This document shows, in pieces, positions 8,269-16,270 of a DNA stretch of 53,126 nucleotides; position 1 is the first letter of the stretch, and each line of letters begins with the position of its first letter. The translations under genes and the position numbers were made by a program. The stretch comes from Silicimonas sp. (lineage in GTDB: Bacteria; Pseudomonadota; Alphaproteobacteria; Rhodobacterales; Rhodobacteraceae). The stretch lies in NCBI GenBank assembly GCA_022340315.1, contig JAJDOD010000077.1:1-53126 (forward strand), given 5' to 3'. The notes under the pieces are model-generated. The model was not told where the DNA came from. It saw nothing but the letters and a program-made list of their open reading frames with translations, and made no database searches.

Positions 8269-8841
8269 ATGAACGAGACACCGAAAGACCTTTCAGTTCC
8301 GGTTGGCGTAGTACTGCGCCGCCGACCTGGCGTGACGCGCTGGGCCAAGTGGTCCTGGAGCGCCGTCGCCGTCCTGCCCAATGCCGGGCCGGGCGGGTTT
8401 CGGGTGTTGCGCCAGGATGGTGATATCACCGACTTTCATGCCGCGACTGTTCCGATGGAGCTTCACCACACCGAAACCGAGGGATACCGGACGTCGCTGA
8501 TGATGAAGCCTCCCAGCGTTTTCGTGGTGCTGGACAAGGGTCCGAACGCAGGCAACGAGCATGGCCTTGCGGTCCACGCCGTGACCGCAAGCGCGGCACT
8601 GGGCCTGGATTGGCAGGATAGCGACGAGATGATCGTCGAGCCGGTGGCGATGCCGGATGTGCTGGTGGAACTGGTGCGCGATTTCTGCGAGGCACATTTC
8701 AAGGATACGCCTTTCATAAAGCGAAAGCGTGATCGAAAGGATATCGACCTGGTCGAGGATGGCATAGGCGATTCGCGGATTCGCCAGGTGGCGGACGTCT
8801 ACCGCAGTCCGGCATCACTGAAGGGGAGGCGCGATGGGTGA
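8269..8841 (+). CDS. DUF3305 domain protein, formate dehydrogenase accessory
   Basis: A 190-residue cytoplasmic protein of the DUF3305 family. Family members are found almost only beside formate dehydrogenase genes and usually precede DUF3306. It begins MNETPKDLSVPVGVVLRRRPG and contains WAKWSWSAVAVLPNAGPG and HHTETEGYRTSLMM, which are family hallmarks. No catalytic residues or membrane segments are evident. A role in assembling or delivering the molybdoenzyme is inferred from context. No clear ribosome site precedes the ATG. Its end overlaps the DUF3306 start by 8 bp, so translation is likely coupled. Confidence 0.84.
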   Translation: MNETPKDLSVPVGVVLRRRPGVTRWAKWSWSAVAVLPNAGPGGFRVLRQDGDITDFHAATVPMELHHTETEGYRTSLMMKPPSVFVVLDKGPNAGNEHGLAVHAVTASAALGLDWQDSDEMIVEPVAMPDVLVELVRDFCEAHFKDTPFIKRKRDRKDIDLVEDGIGDSRIRQVADVYRSPASLKGRRDG

Positions 8842-9421
8842 CGAGGACTTTCTGTCCCGGTGGTCACGCCGCAAGCGCGACCCGGCGGCGGAGGACAGCG
8901 AGCATGCGGCGGCCGCGATCCCTGTCGATGTCGCCGAGGTACCCGAGCCCGCAAGCGAGGCGGAAGAAGCGGCCCTGTTGAAGGAACTGGGCTTGCCCTT
9001 GCCTGAAAGCCTCAGGGCCGGCGACGATTTTTCGATCTTCATGACGAAGGGTGTTCCGCAGTTTCTTCGGAGGCGCGCGCTTCGGGTGTTGTGGCGAACG
9101 AACCCTGTGCTGGCAAATCTCGACGGGTTGAACGACTACGATGACGATTTCACATCGCCGGAGCTGACGAAGAAGGTCCTTGCAACCGCCTATCAGGTGG
9201 GGCGCGGCTTTGTATCACAAATTGTTGAGCCCGAGGCTGCCGAGGTGTCCGAGGTGCGCGAGCCGAGCGAACAGCCGCCGGGCGAGGAGCGTATCGTTCC
9301 GGGCGAACGTGAGAAAATACATGAGGAAACAGACCATTCGGCGGATCCGGTGGAGGACGCGGCAGAAGACAACAAGCCCGAAAACCCTGCCAGGCCCCGG
9401 AGGATGCGATTCGAAACCTGA
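8834..9421 (+). CDS. DUF3306 domain protein, formate dehydrogenase accessory
   Basis: A 195-residue protein of the DUF3306 family. The N-terminus MGDEDFLSRWSRRKR is characteristic, and the core FMTKGVPQFLRRRALRVLWR (residues ~63-82) with PVLANLDGLNDYDDDF follows. The last ~70 residues are strongly acidic, low in complexity and probably disordered, ending in a basic RPRRMRFET patch. Function is unknown; it is a constant partner of DUF3305 in formate dehydrogenase loci. It overlaps the DUF3305 gene by 8 bp. A 98-bp gap with a palindrome separates it from the torD-like gene. Confidence 0.84.
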   Translation: MGDEDFLSRWSRRKRDPAAEDSEHAAAAIPVDVAEVPEPASEAEEAALLKELGLPLPESLRAGDDFSIFMTKGVPQFLRRRALRVLWRTNPVLANLDGLNDYDDDFTSPELTKKVLATAYQVGRGFVSQIVEPEAAEVSEVREPSEQPPGEERIVPGEREKIHEETDHSADPVEDAAEDNKPENPARPRRMRFET

Positions 9422-9463
9422 AATCCGACAGAAATCCCATGGTACTGAATTGGAAAAATAAAT

Positions 9464-9476
9464 TGCCCAATGGGCA
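9464..9476. promoter_or_regulatory. 13-bp palindrome upstream of the formate dehydrogenase structural genes
   Basis: TGCCCAATGGGCA is a perfect inverted repeat with a single central base. A third half-site, ATTGCCC, lies at 9480-9486. It sits in the 98-bp gap before the torD-like gene, after an A-rich tract. This is where an operator for a regulator of the fdh genes could sit. The binding factor is unknown, so the operator call is inference. Confidence 0.4.
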
Positions 9477-9519
9477 TTCATTGCCCTAACCTGACACCAG
9501 TAAGCATGTCGGGAAATGA

Positions 9520-10137
9520 ATGAGCCATTCTCGCCAGACGGCCAGTAACGGGGAGAGCATTGCGGAAGAGGATCTTCTGCGGGCTGGCCTGTATTCAACA
9601 TTGGCCACGCTACTTTCCGCGCCACCAGCGGAGGATACCTTGCGCACAGTTGCCGCGCTCTCCGGCGATGCGTCCGATCTGGGCGAAGGCATAAGTGCGC
9701 TGGCCACCGTTGCCAGGGGAACCGCCGAGGCGGCGGTCAAGCGGGAGTACGACGCACTGTTCATTGGTCTCGGGCGCGGTGAGTTGCTGCCCTATGCCAG
9801 TTTTTACCTGACGGGATTTCTGAACGAAAAGCCGCTCGCCCGGTTGCGCGGTCATATGGCCGAGCTTGGGATCGAGCGGAACCCGGACGTGAAAGAGCCG
9901 GAAGACCATATCGCGACGCTTTGCGACATGATGGCCGGCCTGATCCGGGGCACGTTCGGCACACCGCTTTCGGTCGAGGATCAGCACGCGTTCTTCAATA
10001 CGCATGTCGCGACCTGGGCCCCGCATTTCTTCAAGGATCTGGAGGCCGCCAAAGGCTCGGTCTTCTACGCGCCGGTCGGCAAGATTGGCCGCGCGTTCAT
10101 GGAGATCGAGATTGAAGCCTTTCGAATGGAGGCCTGA
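9520..10137 (+). CDS. TorD/DmsD-family molybdoenzyme chaperone
   Basis: A 205-residue all-helical cytoplasmic chaperone of the TorD/NarJ family. These proteins bind the Tat signal of a molybdoenzyme and hold it until cofactor insertion is complete. Visible family parts are LLRAGLYSTLATLLSAPP (residues ~18-35), EYDALFIGLGRGELLPYASFY (~73-93) and the EPEDHIATLCDMM signature (~126-138), followed by FFNTHVATWAPHFFKDLE. Its natural client is the Tat-exported FdhA encoded about 250 bp downstream. GGGAA precedes the ATG. It is the first gene after the palindrome region and probably opens the structural operon. Confidence 0.87.
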   Translation: MSHSRQTASNGESIAEEDLLRAGLYSTLATLLSAPPAEDTLRTVAALSGDASDLGEGISALATVARGTAEAAVKREYDALFIGLGRGELLPYASFYLTGFLNEKPLARLRGHMAELGIERNPDVKEPEDHIATLCDMMAGLIRGTFGTPLSVEDQHAFFNTHVATWAPHFFKDLEAAKGSVFYAPVGKIGRAFMEIEIEAFRMEA

Positions 10138-10186
10138 CGCAGAGGCCAGCCAGGGAGAATGTCCACAAGCTAAGGGAGGAACAGCT

Positions 10187-10372
10187 ATGGACGAAAAGAG
10201 GAAAGAAGGCGCCAGCCGCCGCGACTTCCTGAAACTTGCCGGAACTTCGGCGCCAGCCGCTGTAGCCGCTGTAGCGGTCGGCAGCGAAGCCGCCGCCGAC
10301 GAGGTACAGCAGGGTTCGGGCCTGAAGAAGACCGAGCATATCAAGAAGTACCTGGCTTCGGCACGGTTCTGA
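10187..10372 (+). CDS. 61-residue twin-arginine signal protein of the formate dehydrogenase operon
   Basis: A tiny protein with a full Tat motif, SRRDFLKLA (residues 10-18), then an Ala/Val-rich hydrophobic stretch (~20-35). A short tail, KKTEHIKKYLASARF, ends it. GGGAGGA precedes the ATG and the fdhA start follows 13 bp after its stop. Small Tat-signal proteins recur directly upstream of fdhA in proteobacterial formate dehydrogenase clusters. It may be a small subunit-like anchor or a maturation factor. Its function is not established. The tail is too short for a folded domain. Confidence 0.82.
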   Translation: MDEKRKEGASRRDFLKLAGTSAPAAVAAVAVGSEAAADEVQQGSGLKKTEHIKKYLASARF

Positions 10373-10385
10373 GGGAGGACAAAGC

Positions 10386-13283
10386 ATGTTGAGAAAGAAG
10401 ACAGCACATGTCGCGCGCTCGGACCGGTCATCCTCGATCCTCGCGCGGGCAGGGAAATCCAAGCTTGACCGGCGCACGTTCCTGCGCGGCTCGGGTCTTG
10501 CCGTCGGCGGTCTGGCGGCGATCGGCACCGTTGGCCGGGTGACCCCGGCGGCGGCGCAAAGCGCCAGCATGGGCAAGGTTGAGATCAAGAAGTCCGTCTG
10601 CACCCATTGCTCGGTCGGCTGCACCGTACTGGCGGAAGTCGAAAACGGCGTCTGGACCGGGCAGGAGCCTGCCTGGGACAGCCCGTTCAACCTCGGCGCC
10701 CATTGCGCCAAGGGTGCAGCGGTGCGCGAACACTCCCACGGCGAGCGCCGGGTGAAATACCCGATGAAACTCGTCGGTGGCGAATGGACCCGCGTCAGCT
10801 GGGAAGAGGCGATCAACGAGATCGGCGACAAGATGCTGGAGATTCGCGAGGAAAGCGGACCGGACAGCGTCTATTGGCTGGGCTCGGCCAAGCACAACAA
10901 CGAACAGGCCTATCTCTATCGCAAGTTCGCCGCATACTGGGGCACCAACAATATCGACCACCAGGCGAGGATCTGTCACTCGACCACGGTTGCGGGTGTG
11001 GCGAACACATGGGGCTACGGCGCCATGACGAACAGCTACAACGACATCCACAACAGCCGGGCGATCTTCATCATCGGCGGCAACCCCGCCGAGGCGCACC
11101 CCGTTTCGCTCCTGCATGTCCTCCGTGCGAAAGAGCAGAACAACGCGCCGCTGATTGTCTGCGATCCGCGCTTCACGCGGACGGCTGCTCATGCCGATGA
11201 ATATGTGCGGTTCCGTCCGGGCAGCGACGTCGCGCTGATCTGGGGCATCCTGTGGCACATCTTCGAGAACGGGTGGGAGGACAAGGAGTTCATCCGCACC
11301 CGCACCTGGGGCATGGACCAGATCAAGGAAGAGGTCGCTCGCTGGACGCCGGAAGAAACCGAGCGCGTCACCGGCGTGCCGGGATCGCAGCTCGAACGCG
11401 TCGCGCGCACGATGGCCAACAACCGCCCCGGCACCGTGATCTGGTGCATGGGCGGCACTCAGCACACCAATGGCAACAACAACACGCGCGCCTATTGCGT
11501 GCTGCAGCTTGCCCTTGGCAACATGGGTACCTCGGGGGGTGGCACGAACATCTTCCGCGGCCATGACAACGTGCAGGGCGCAACCGACCTGGGCGTTCTG
11601 GCCGATACGCTGCCTGGCTACTATGGCCTGGCCGACGGCTCATGGGCACACTGGGCGCGGGTTTGGGAAGAAGATCTCGACTGGCTTCGCGGCCGGTTCG
11701 CGACGCTTCCCGGAAAAGGAGCCGACGGTGCCGATCTGCCGATGATCAACGAGCGCGGCATTCCGGTTTCGCGCTGGATCGACGGTGTTCTTGAGGACAA
11801 GGAGAACCTCGTTCAGCCCGACAATACGCGGGCGATGGTTCTCTGGGGCCATGCGCCCAACTCGCAGACCCGTCTGGTCGAAATGAAGGCAGCGATGGAG
11901 AAGCTGGACCTTCTGGTTGTGGTCGATCCGTTCCCGACGGTCTCGGCTATCCTGCATGATCGTCAGGACGGTGCGTACCTTCTGCCTGCGACGACGCAGT
12001 TCGAGACCCGTGGTTCGGTCACGGCCTCGAACCGATCGCTGCAGTGGCGCGAGAAAGTCATGGAGCCGCTCTTCGACAGTCTTCCCGATCACGTCATCAT
12101 GGCGAAATTCGCGAAGAAATTCGGCTTCGCCGACCGCATCTTCCGCAATATCTCGATGGACGCGGAAGATGAGCCGAACATCGAAGACATCCTGCGCGAG
12201 ATCAACCGGGGCATGTGGACGATCGGCTATACCGGCCAGTCGCCGGAGCGCCTCAAGCTGCACATGGCCAACCAGCACACGTTCGACAAGACGACGCTGC
12301 AGGCCGTGGGCGGCCCGGCGGACGGCGACTTTTACGGGCTGCCTTGGCCAAGCTGGGGCAACCCGGAGATGAACCACCCCGGCACGCCGAACCTTTACGA
12401 CATGTCGAAGCCGGTCTCGAAAGGTGGTCTAACCTTCCGGGCGCGCTTCGGGGTCGAGCGGGACGGCGACAACCTGCTGGCCGAAGGGGTCTACTCCCAG
12501 GGGTCGGAAATCCAGGACGGCTATCCGGAGTTCACCATGCAGATGCTGATGGACCTTGGATGGGATGGGGATCTGACCGACGACGAACGCGCGGCAATCG
12601 ACGCCGTTGCCGGGCCTGGTACCAACTGGAAAACCGACCTATCCGGCGGCATCCAGCGGGTGGCGATCAAGCACGAATGCGCGCCCTTCGGGAACGCGAA
12701 AGCTCGTGCTGTCGTCTGGACCTTCCCCGATCCGGTGCCGGTTCACCGTGAGCCTCTCTACTCGAACCGGCGCGATCTCGTGGCGGATTACCCGACCTAC
12801 GACGACAAGACGTTCTGGCGGGTGCCGACGCTCTACAAGTCGATTCAGGATAAGGACTTCTCGTCCGATTACCCGATCATCCTCACCTCGGGCCGGTTGG
12901 TCGAGTACGAGGGTGGCGGGGACGAGACGCGGTCCAACCCCTGGCTGGCAGAGCTTCAGCAGGACATGTTCGTTGAAATCAACCCGCGCACCGCAAACAA
13001 CATCGGTGTGAGGGACGGCGAGCAGGTCTGGGTCGAAGGCCCGGAGGGAGGCAAGGTCAAGGTGATGGCCATGCTGACCAACCGGGTAGGCGAAGGCGTG
13101 GCCTTCATGCCCTTCCACTTCGGCGGGCATTTCCAGGGCGAAGACCGAAGGCACAAGTATCCGGAGGGAGCCGACCCCTATGTGCTGGGCGAAAGCTGCA
13201 ACACTGCGCAGACCTATGGCTACGATAGCGTGACGCAGATGCAGGAGACCAAGGCCACGCTCTGCAAGATCACGGCAGCGTAA
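10386..13283 (+). CDS. fdhA: Formate dehydrogenase alpha subunit, Tat-exported, cysteine-type
   Basis: This is the catalytic subunit, oxidising formate to CO2 at a bis-MGD molybdenum or tungsten centre, probably in the periplasm. The 965-residue protein has a Tat signal with R29-R30 and a cleavage-like AAAQ near 58. A [4Fe-4S] motif is formed by C72, C75, C79 and C107. The metal ligand region reads RICHS with C197-H198, so cysteine (codon TGT at 10974) replaces the selenocysteine of E. coli FdnG. Later blocks include FIIGGNPAEAHP, GGTQHTNGNNNTRAYC and GHDNVQGATD. The C-terminal domain has EINPRTANNIGVRDGEQV. GGGAGG precedes the ATG. It is followed 13 bp later by fdhB. Confidence 0.96.
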   Translation: MLRKKTAHVARSDRSSSILARAGKSKLDRRTFLRGSGLAVGGLAAIGTVGRVTPAAAQSASMGKVEIKKSVCTHCSVGCTVLAEVENGVWTGQEPAWDSPFNLGAHCAKGAAVREHSHGERRVKYPMKLVGGEWTRVSWEEAINEIGDKMLEIREESGPDSVYWLGSAKHNNEQAYLYRKFAAYWGTNNIDHQARICHSTTVAGVANTWGYGAMTNSYNDIHNSRAIFIIGGNPAEAHPVSLLHVLRAKEQNNAPLIVCDPRFTRTAAHADEYVRFRPGSDVALIWGILWHIFENGWEDKEFIRTRTWGMDQIKEEVARWTPEETERVTGVPGSQLERVARTMANNRPGTVIWCMGGTQHTNGNNNTRAYCVLQLALGNMGTSGGGTNIFRGHDNVQGATDLGVLADTLPGYYGLADGSWAHWARVWEEDLDWLRGRFATLPGKGADGADLPMINERGIPVSRWIDGVLEDKENLVQPDNTRAMVLWGHAPNSQTRLVEMKAAMEKLDLLVVVDPFPTVSAILHDRQDGAYLLPATTQFETRGSVTASNRSLQWREKVMEPLFDSLPDHVIMAKFAKKFGFADRIFRNISMDAEDEPNIEDILREINRGMWTIGYTGQSPERLKLHMANQHTFDKTTLQAVGGPADGDFYGLPWPSWGNPEMNHPGTPNLYDMSKPVSKGGLTFRARFGVERDGDNLLAEGVYSQGSEIQDGYPEFTMQMLMDLGWDGDLTDDERAAIDAVAGPGTNWKTDLSGGIQRVAIKHECAPFGNAKARAVVWTFPDPVPVHREPLYSNRRDLVADYPTYDDKTFWRVPTLYKSIQDKDFSSDYPIILTSGRLVEYEGGGDETRSNPWLAELQQDMFVEINPRTANNIGVRDGEQVWVEGPEGGKVKVMAMLTNRVGEGVAFMPFHFGGHFQGEDRRHKYPEGADPYVLGESCNTAQTYGYDSVTQMQETKATLCKITAA

Positions 13284-13296
13284 GGAGGAAAGAGAG

Positions 13297-13890
13297 ATGG
13301 CAAGAGTTAAGTTTCTCGTCGACGCCGAACGCTGCATCGAGTGCAACGCCTGCGTCACCGCTTGTAAGAACGAGCATGAAATCCCGTGGGGCATCAACCG
13401 CCGCCGGGTCGTGACGATCAATGACGGCGACCCGGGCGAACGCTCGATCTCGGTGGCCTGCATGCATTGCTCGGATGCGCCCTGCATGGCGGTCTGCCCG
13501 GTCGACTGCTTCTACCAGACCAATGACGGTGTGGTGCTGCACTCGAAGGACCTCTGCATCGGTTGCGGCTACTGCTTCTACGCGTGTCCCTTCGGCGCGC
13601 CCCAGTTCCCGCAGGCCGGCAACTTCGGCTCGCGCGGCAAGATGGACAAGTGCACGTTCTGCAATGGCGGGCCGGAAGAGGACAATTCGACGGTCGAGTT
13701 CCAGAAATACGGCCGCAATCGCATGGCCGAGGGCAAACTGCCCATCTGTGCCGAGATGTGCTCGACTAAGGCGCTTCTGGGCGGCGATGGGGATGACGTA
13801 TCCGATATCTATCGCGAACGCGTCGTGGCGCGCGGCTTCGGCTCTGGTGCCTGGGGTTGGGGCACGGCCTACGACCAGAAGGGCGGCTAG
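13297..13890 (+). CDS. fdhB: Formate dehydrogenase beta subunit, four-cluster ferredoxin
   Basis: A 197-residue iron-sulfur subunit that relays electrons from FdhA to the cytochrome b subunit. Four cysteine groups are visible: CIECNACVTAC (C13-C23), CMHCSDAPCMAVCP, CIGCGYCFYACP, and CTFC paired with CAEMC. This fits four [4Fe-4S] clusters. It has no signal peptide, as expected for a subunit co-exported with the Tat-signalled alpha chain. It has no C-terminal membrane helix, unlike FdnH. A strong GGAGG lies before the ATG. A hairpin follows the stop. Confidence 0.95.
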   Translation: MARVKFLVDAERCIECNACVTACKNEHEIPWGINRRRVVTINDGDPGERSISVACMHCSDAPCMAVCPVDCFYQTNDGVVLHSKDLCIGCGYCFYACPFGAPQFPQAGNFGSRGKMDKCTFCNGGPEEDNSTVEFQKYGRNRMAEGKLPICAEMCSTKALLGGDGDDVSDIYRERVVARGFGSGAWGWGTAYDQKGG

Positions 13891-13917
13891 GCCGAACCGC
13901 AAAATGAGACTGTTTCC

Positions 13918-13943
13918 GCGCCCCGGAGCTTTGCCCGGGGCGC
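13918..13943 (+). terminator. GC-rich hairpin after fdhB
   Basis: A perfect 9-bp stem, GCGCCCCGG with CCGGGGCGC, closes an 8-base loop. It begins 28 bp after the fdhB stop and ends 32 bp before the TPR gene. No T-run follows, so it is a weak intrinsic terminator at best. It could instead be a partial terminator or a 3'-end stabiliser separating fdhAB mRNA from downstream genes. Confidence 0.45.
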
Positions 13944-13974
13944 AAACGTGCTATTATTCATACTTAAGGTGATC

Positions 13975-14979
13975 ATGGAGCCGACGTCTCAAAGAATACG
14001 ATCCGAGCTTCCAAGCGGTGATCCGACCCTGTTGAACAAGGTCGCCTGGTCGAGACGTTGGTCCGACCGGAATGCAAGTATTGATTTTGCCGCCAAGGCG
14101 CGGGATGCCGCAAGCAAAGGCACGGGTCGGCGCAGCAGGGTACAGAACGGGCTGGCACTTGGCACTCTGGCCTGGCATGCCGCGTGGCGAGGCAACCTCG
14201 ATGAGGCGATGGGCCATTGTCTTAGTGCCGAGACCTTCCTGTCCGAACGCGAAAACGCCGAAGCGCGGGCGAAGGTTTATGCGATTCTCGGCAAGGTGCA
14301 TTTGGCCCACAACCGTTTCGATCTTTCGGATTGTTCACTGGAGCGCGGATTCTGGCTGCTGCGGGACATGCCCGAGGCAGACGTAAACGAGGCGCTTGTC
14401 GAATTGCTTCTCACGCGCGCATACGTTCAGCGCAATACCGGTGAACGGGCGCGTTCAGGTATAACGCTCGGCCGCGCACAAGAGATCTGCAACGAGTCGA
14501 TGGCACCGGTGGTCGGTTTCTGGACGGCTAAATGGCTTCTTTTCGATGGCGATGCTGAAGCCGCGCGCCAGCATTCGGTGACCACCTTCGAGGCCGCAAA
14601 CGAGCAATCAAACCGGATAATCCTGCCCCATCTGTATGGCGTGATCGGCGCGTGCGACGCCCGGCTGGGCCGTCGCGAGGAGGCCGTCGCAAGTCTCGAG
14701 AAAGGCATGGCATTGGCGGAAGAAGGAGGCGATCACCTGATCATTTGCCTTATTCACAGCTTCTACGCCCAGATCGAAAAGCAACGGGGCGACCTGCAAG
14801 CGGCAAAATCTCATCTTGAAGCCGCCATGCGCATTGCCAAGGAACTTGGCCACGCTTTTGAGCGCAAGCGCATTGCGCTGCAATTGGCGGATCTTCTCGA
14901 GGAATTGAAAGAATACAAGAAAGCGGTTCAGCAGCACAAGTTGGCCTGGCGTCTGCAGAATGAAACCCGCGTGAATTGA
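13975..14979 (+). CDS. TPR-repeat protein inserted between fdhB and fdhC
   Basis: A 334-residue cytoplasmic protein built of tandem tetratricopeptide-like helical pairs. Clear repeats include LGTLAWHAAWRGNLDEAMGH (~62-81), VYAILGKVHLAHNRFDLSD (~98-116) and GVIGACDARLGRREEAVASL (~222-241). SFYAQIEKQRGDLQAAKSHL (~262-281) is another. It has no signal peptide, membrane helix or catalytic domain. TPR arrays bind partner proteins, so a scaffold, assembly or regulatory role for the enzyme is inferred. The ATG at 13975 is preferred over one 27 bp upstream because AAGGTG precedes it. Position inside an fdh operon is unusual, and the family has no name that I recognise. Confidence 0.8.
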   Translation: MEPTSQRIRSELPSGDPTLLNKVAWSRRWSDRNASIDFAAKARDAASKGTGRRSRVQNGLALGTLAWHAAWRGNLDEAMGHCLSAETFLSERENAEARAKVYAILGKVHLAHNRFDLSDCSLERGFWLLRDMPEADVNEALVELLLTRAYVQRNTGERARSGITLGRAQEICNESMAPVVGFWTAKWLLFDGDAEAARQHSVTTFEAANEQSNRIILPHLYGVIGACDARLGRREEAVASLEKGMALAEEGGDHLIICLIHSFYAQIEKQRGDLQAAKSHLEAAMRIAKELGHAFERKRIALQLADLLEELKEYKKAVQQHKLAWRLQNETRVN

Positions 14980-15025
14980 AGCGGAGCCATCGGCAGGAAC
15001 ATTTGGCACGAAAAGGGAGGGTGAC

Positions 15026-16267
15026 ATGCTTCGGTGGATAGTTCTCGTGGTGCTGATAACGGCTTTCCTTCCGTTATTGCCGGGCGCAGCTCTCGCGCAG
15101 GTGAGCGATGCAACGACCGAGTCCCGCGCGGAGACGGGGGGCGCCACGACACTTGAAGATATTCTCAGGCGGCAGCGAGGCGAGGATGTGGACCTTGAGT
15201 TCCGCCGCGATGAACTGGGCAGTCCGGACGGCGGTGCGTCCACGACCGATCCGCTGGGGACACGGGGTGGCGCATCCGATCCCGAGCTTTGGCGCGCATT
15301 GCGATATGGCGAGGCCGATATCACGAGCCAGGTCCGCTCGCCGGGAGCGACGCTTTTGGTTCAGGATGGTGGCATGGCGTGGCTGCAGTTCCGTGCCGGG
15401 CCGCTTCGCACCTGGGGCGGCTATTTTCTTCTCGGCGTGGTTGGATTTCTGGCGTTGTTCTATCTTGTCCGGGGCCGCATCAGGATCGGTGAGGGCCGGT
15501 CCGGAATGACCATACTGAGGTTCAATTTCGTCGAACGGTTTTCCCACTGGCTTCTCGCCGGGTCGTTTATCCTGCTTGGGTTGACCGGGCTGGCCACTCT
15601 TTTCGGCCGGGTCGCGCTGATCCCGCTGTTCGACATGATGGGCAGCGATCGCGGCCACGAGATCAACTCGACCATCGCGATCGCATCGAAATGGGTCCAC
15701 AACAATGTCAGTTGGGCCTTCATGGTGGCCCTGGTGATGGTGTTCGTGCTCTGGGTCGTTCACAATATTCCGAACCGGCTGGACCTTGTGTGGTTCGCGA
15801 AGGGAGGCGGTATCGTGGGCAAGGGCCATCCGCCCGCGAAGAAATTCAACGCTGGACAGAAGATCGTCTTCTGGTCGGTCATTCTTCTGGGCGCCTCGAT
15901 TTCTGCTTCCGGCTTGGAGTTGCTTTTCCCCTTCGAGTTGCACCTCTTCGAGAAAACCTTCGGGATGATGCGCGATCTGGGCGTGACCGAGTTGCCGCTT
16001 TACGGAGCGATCCCCGAAACGCTGACGCCCCATGCCGAGATGCAGCACGCGCAGGCCTGGCACGCAATGGTCAGCTTCCTGCTGATGGGTATTGTTATCG
16101 CCCATATCTACATTGGCACTCTGGGCATGGAAGGCGCCTACGATGCGATGGGATCGGGTGAGGTCGATCTGAACTGGGCAAAGGAGCACCACAGCCTTTG
16201 GGTCGAGGAAGAAGAGGCTTCGGGCCACGCGATAGAGCGGCCAGCCAGGGCGACGCCCGCGGAATAG
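15026..16267 (+). CDS. fdhC: Formate dehydrogenase gamma subunit, cytochrome b556
   Basis: A 413-residue membrane diheme cytochrome b that anchors the enzyme and passes electrons to the quinone pool. A signal peptide (residues 1-25, ending ALAQ) precedes a ~100-residue Gly/Asp-rich periplasmic region. Four or five membrane helices follow from residue ~130. Heme-ligand candidates are the histidines in ERFSHWLLAG, KWVHNN and HAMVSFLLMGIVIAHIYIG. FNVVERFSHW-like and AKEHHSLWVEEE sequences are typical of FdoI/FdhC proteins. AAAGGGAGG precedes the ATG. The stop lies 3 bp before the WD40-cytochrome c gene. Confidence 0.93.
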   Translation: MLRWIVLVVLITAFLPLLPGAALAQVSDATTESRAETGGATTLEDILRRQRGEDVDLEFRRDELGSPDGGASTTDPLGTRGGASDPELWRALRYGEADITSQVRSPGATLLVQDGGMAWLQFRAGPLRTWGGYFLLGVVGFLALFYLVRGRIRIGEGRSGMTILRFNFVERFSHWLLAGSFILLGLTGLATLFGRVALIPLFDMMGSDRGHEINSTIAIASKWVHNNVSWAFMVALVMVFVLWVVHNIPNRLDLVWFAKGGGIVGKGHPPAKKFNAGQKIVFWSVILLGASISASGLELLFPFELHLFEKTFGMMRDLGVTELPLYGAIPETLTPHAEMQHAQAWHAMVSFLLMGIVIAHIYIGTLGMEGAYDAMGSGEVDLNWAKEHHSLWVEEEEASGHAIERPARATPAE

Positions 16268-16270
16268 CGG

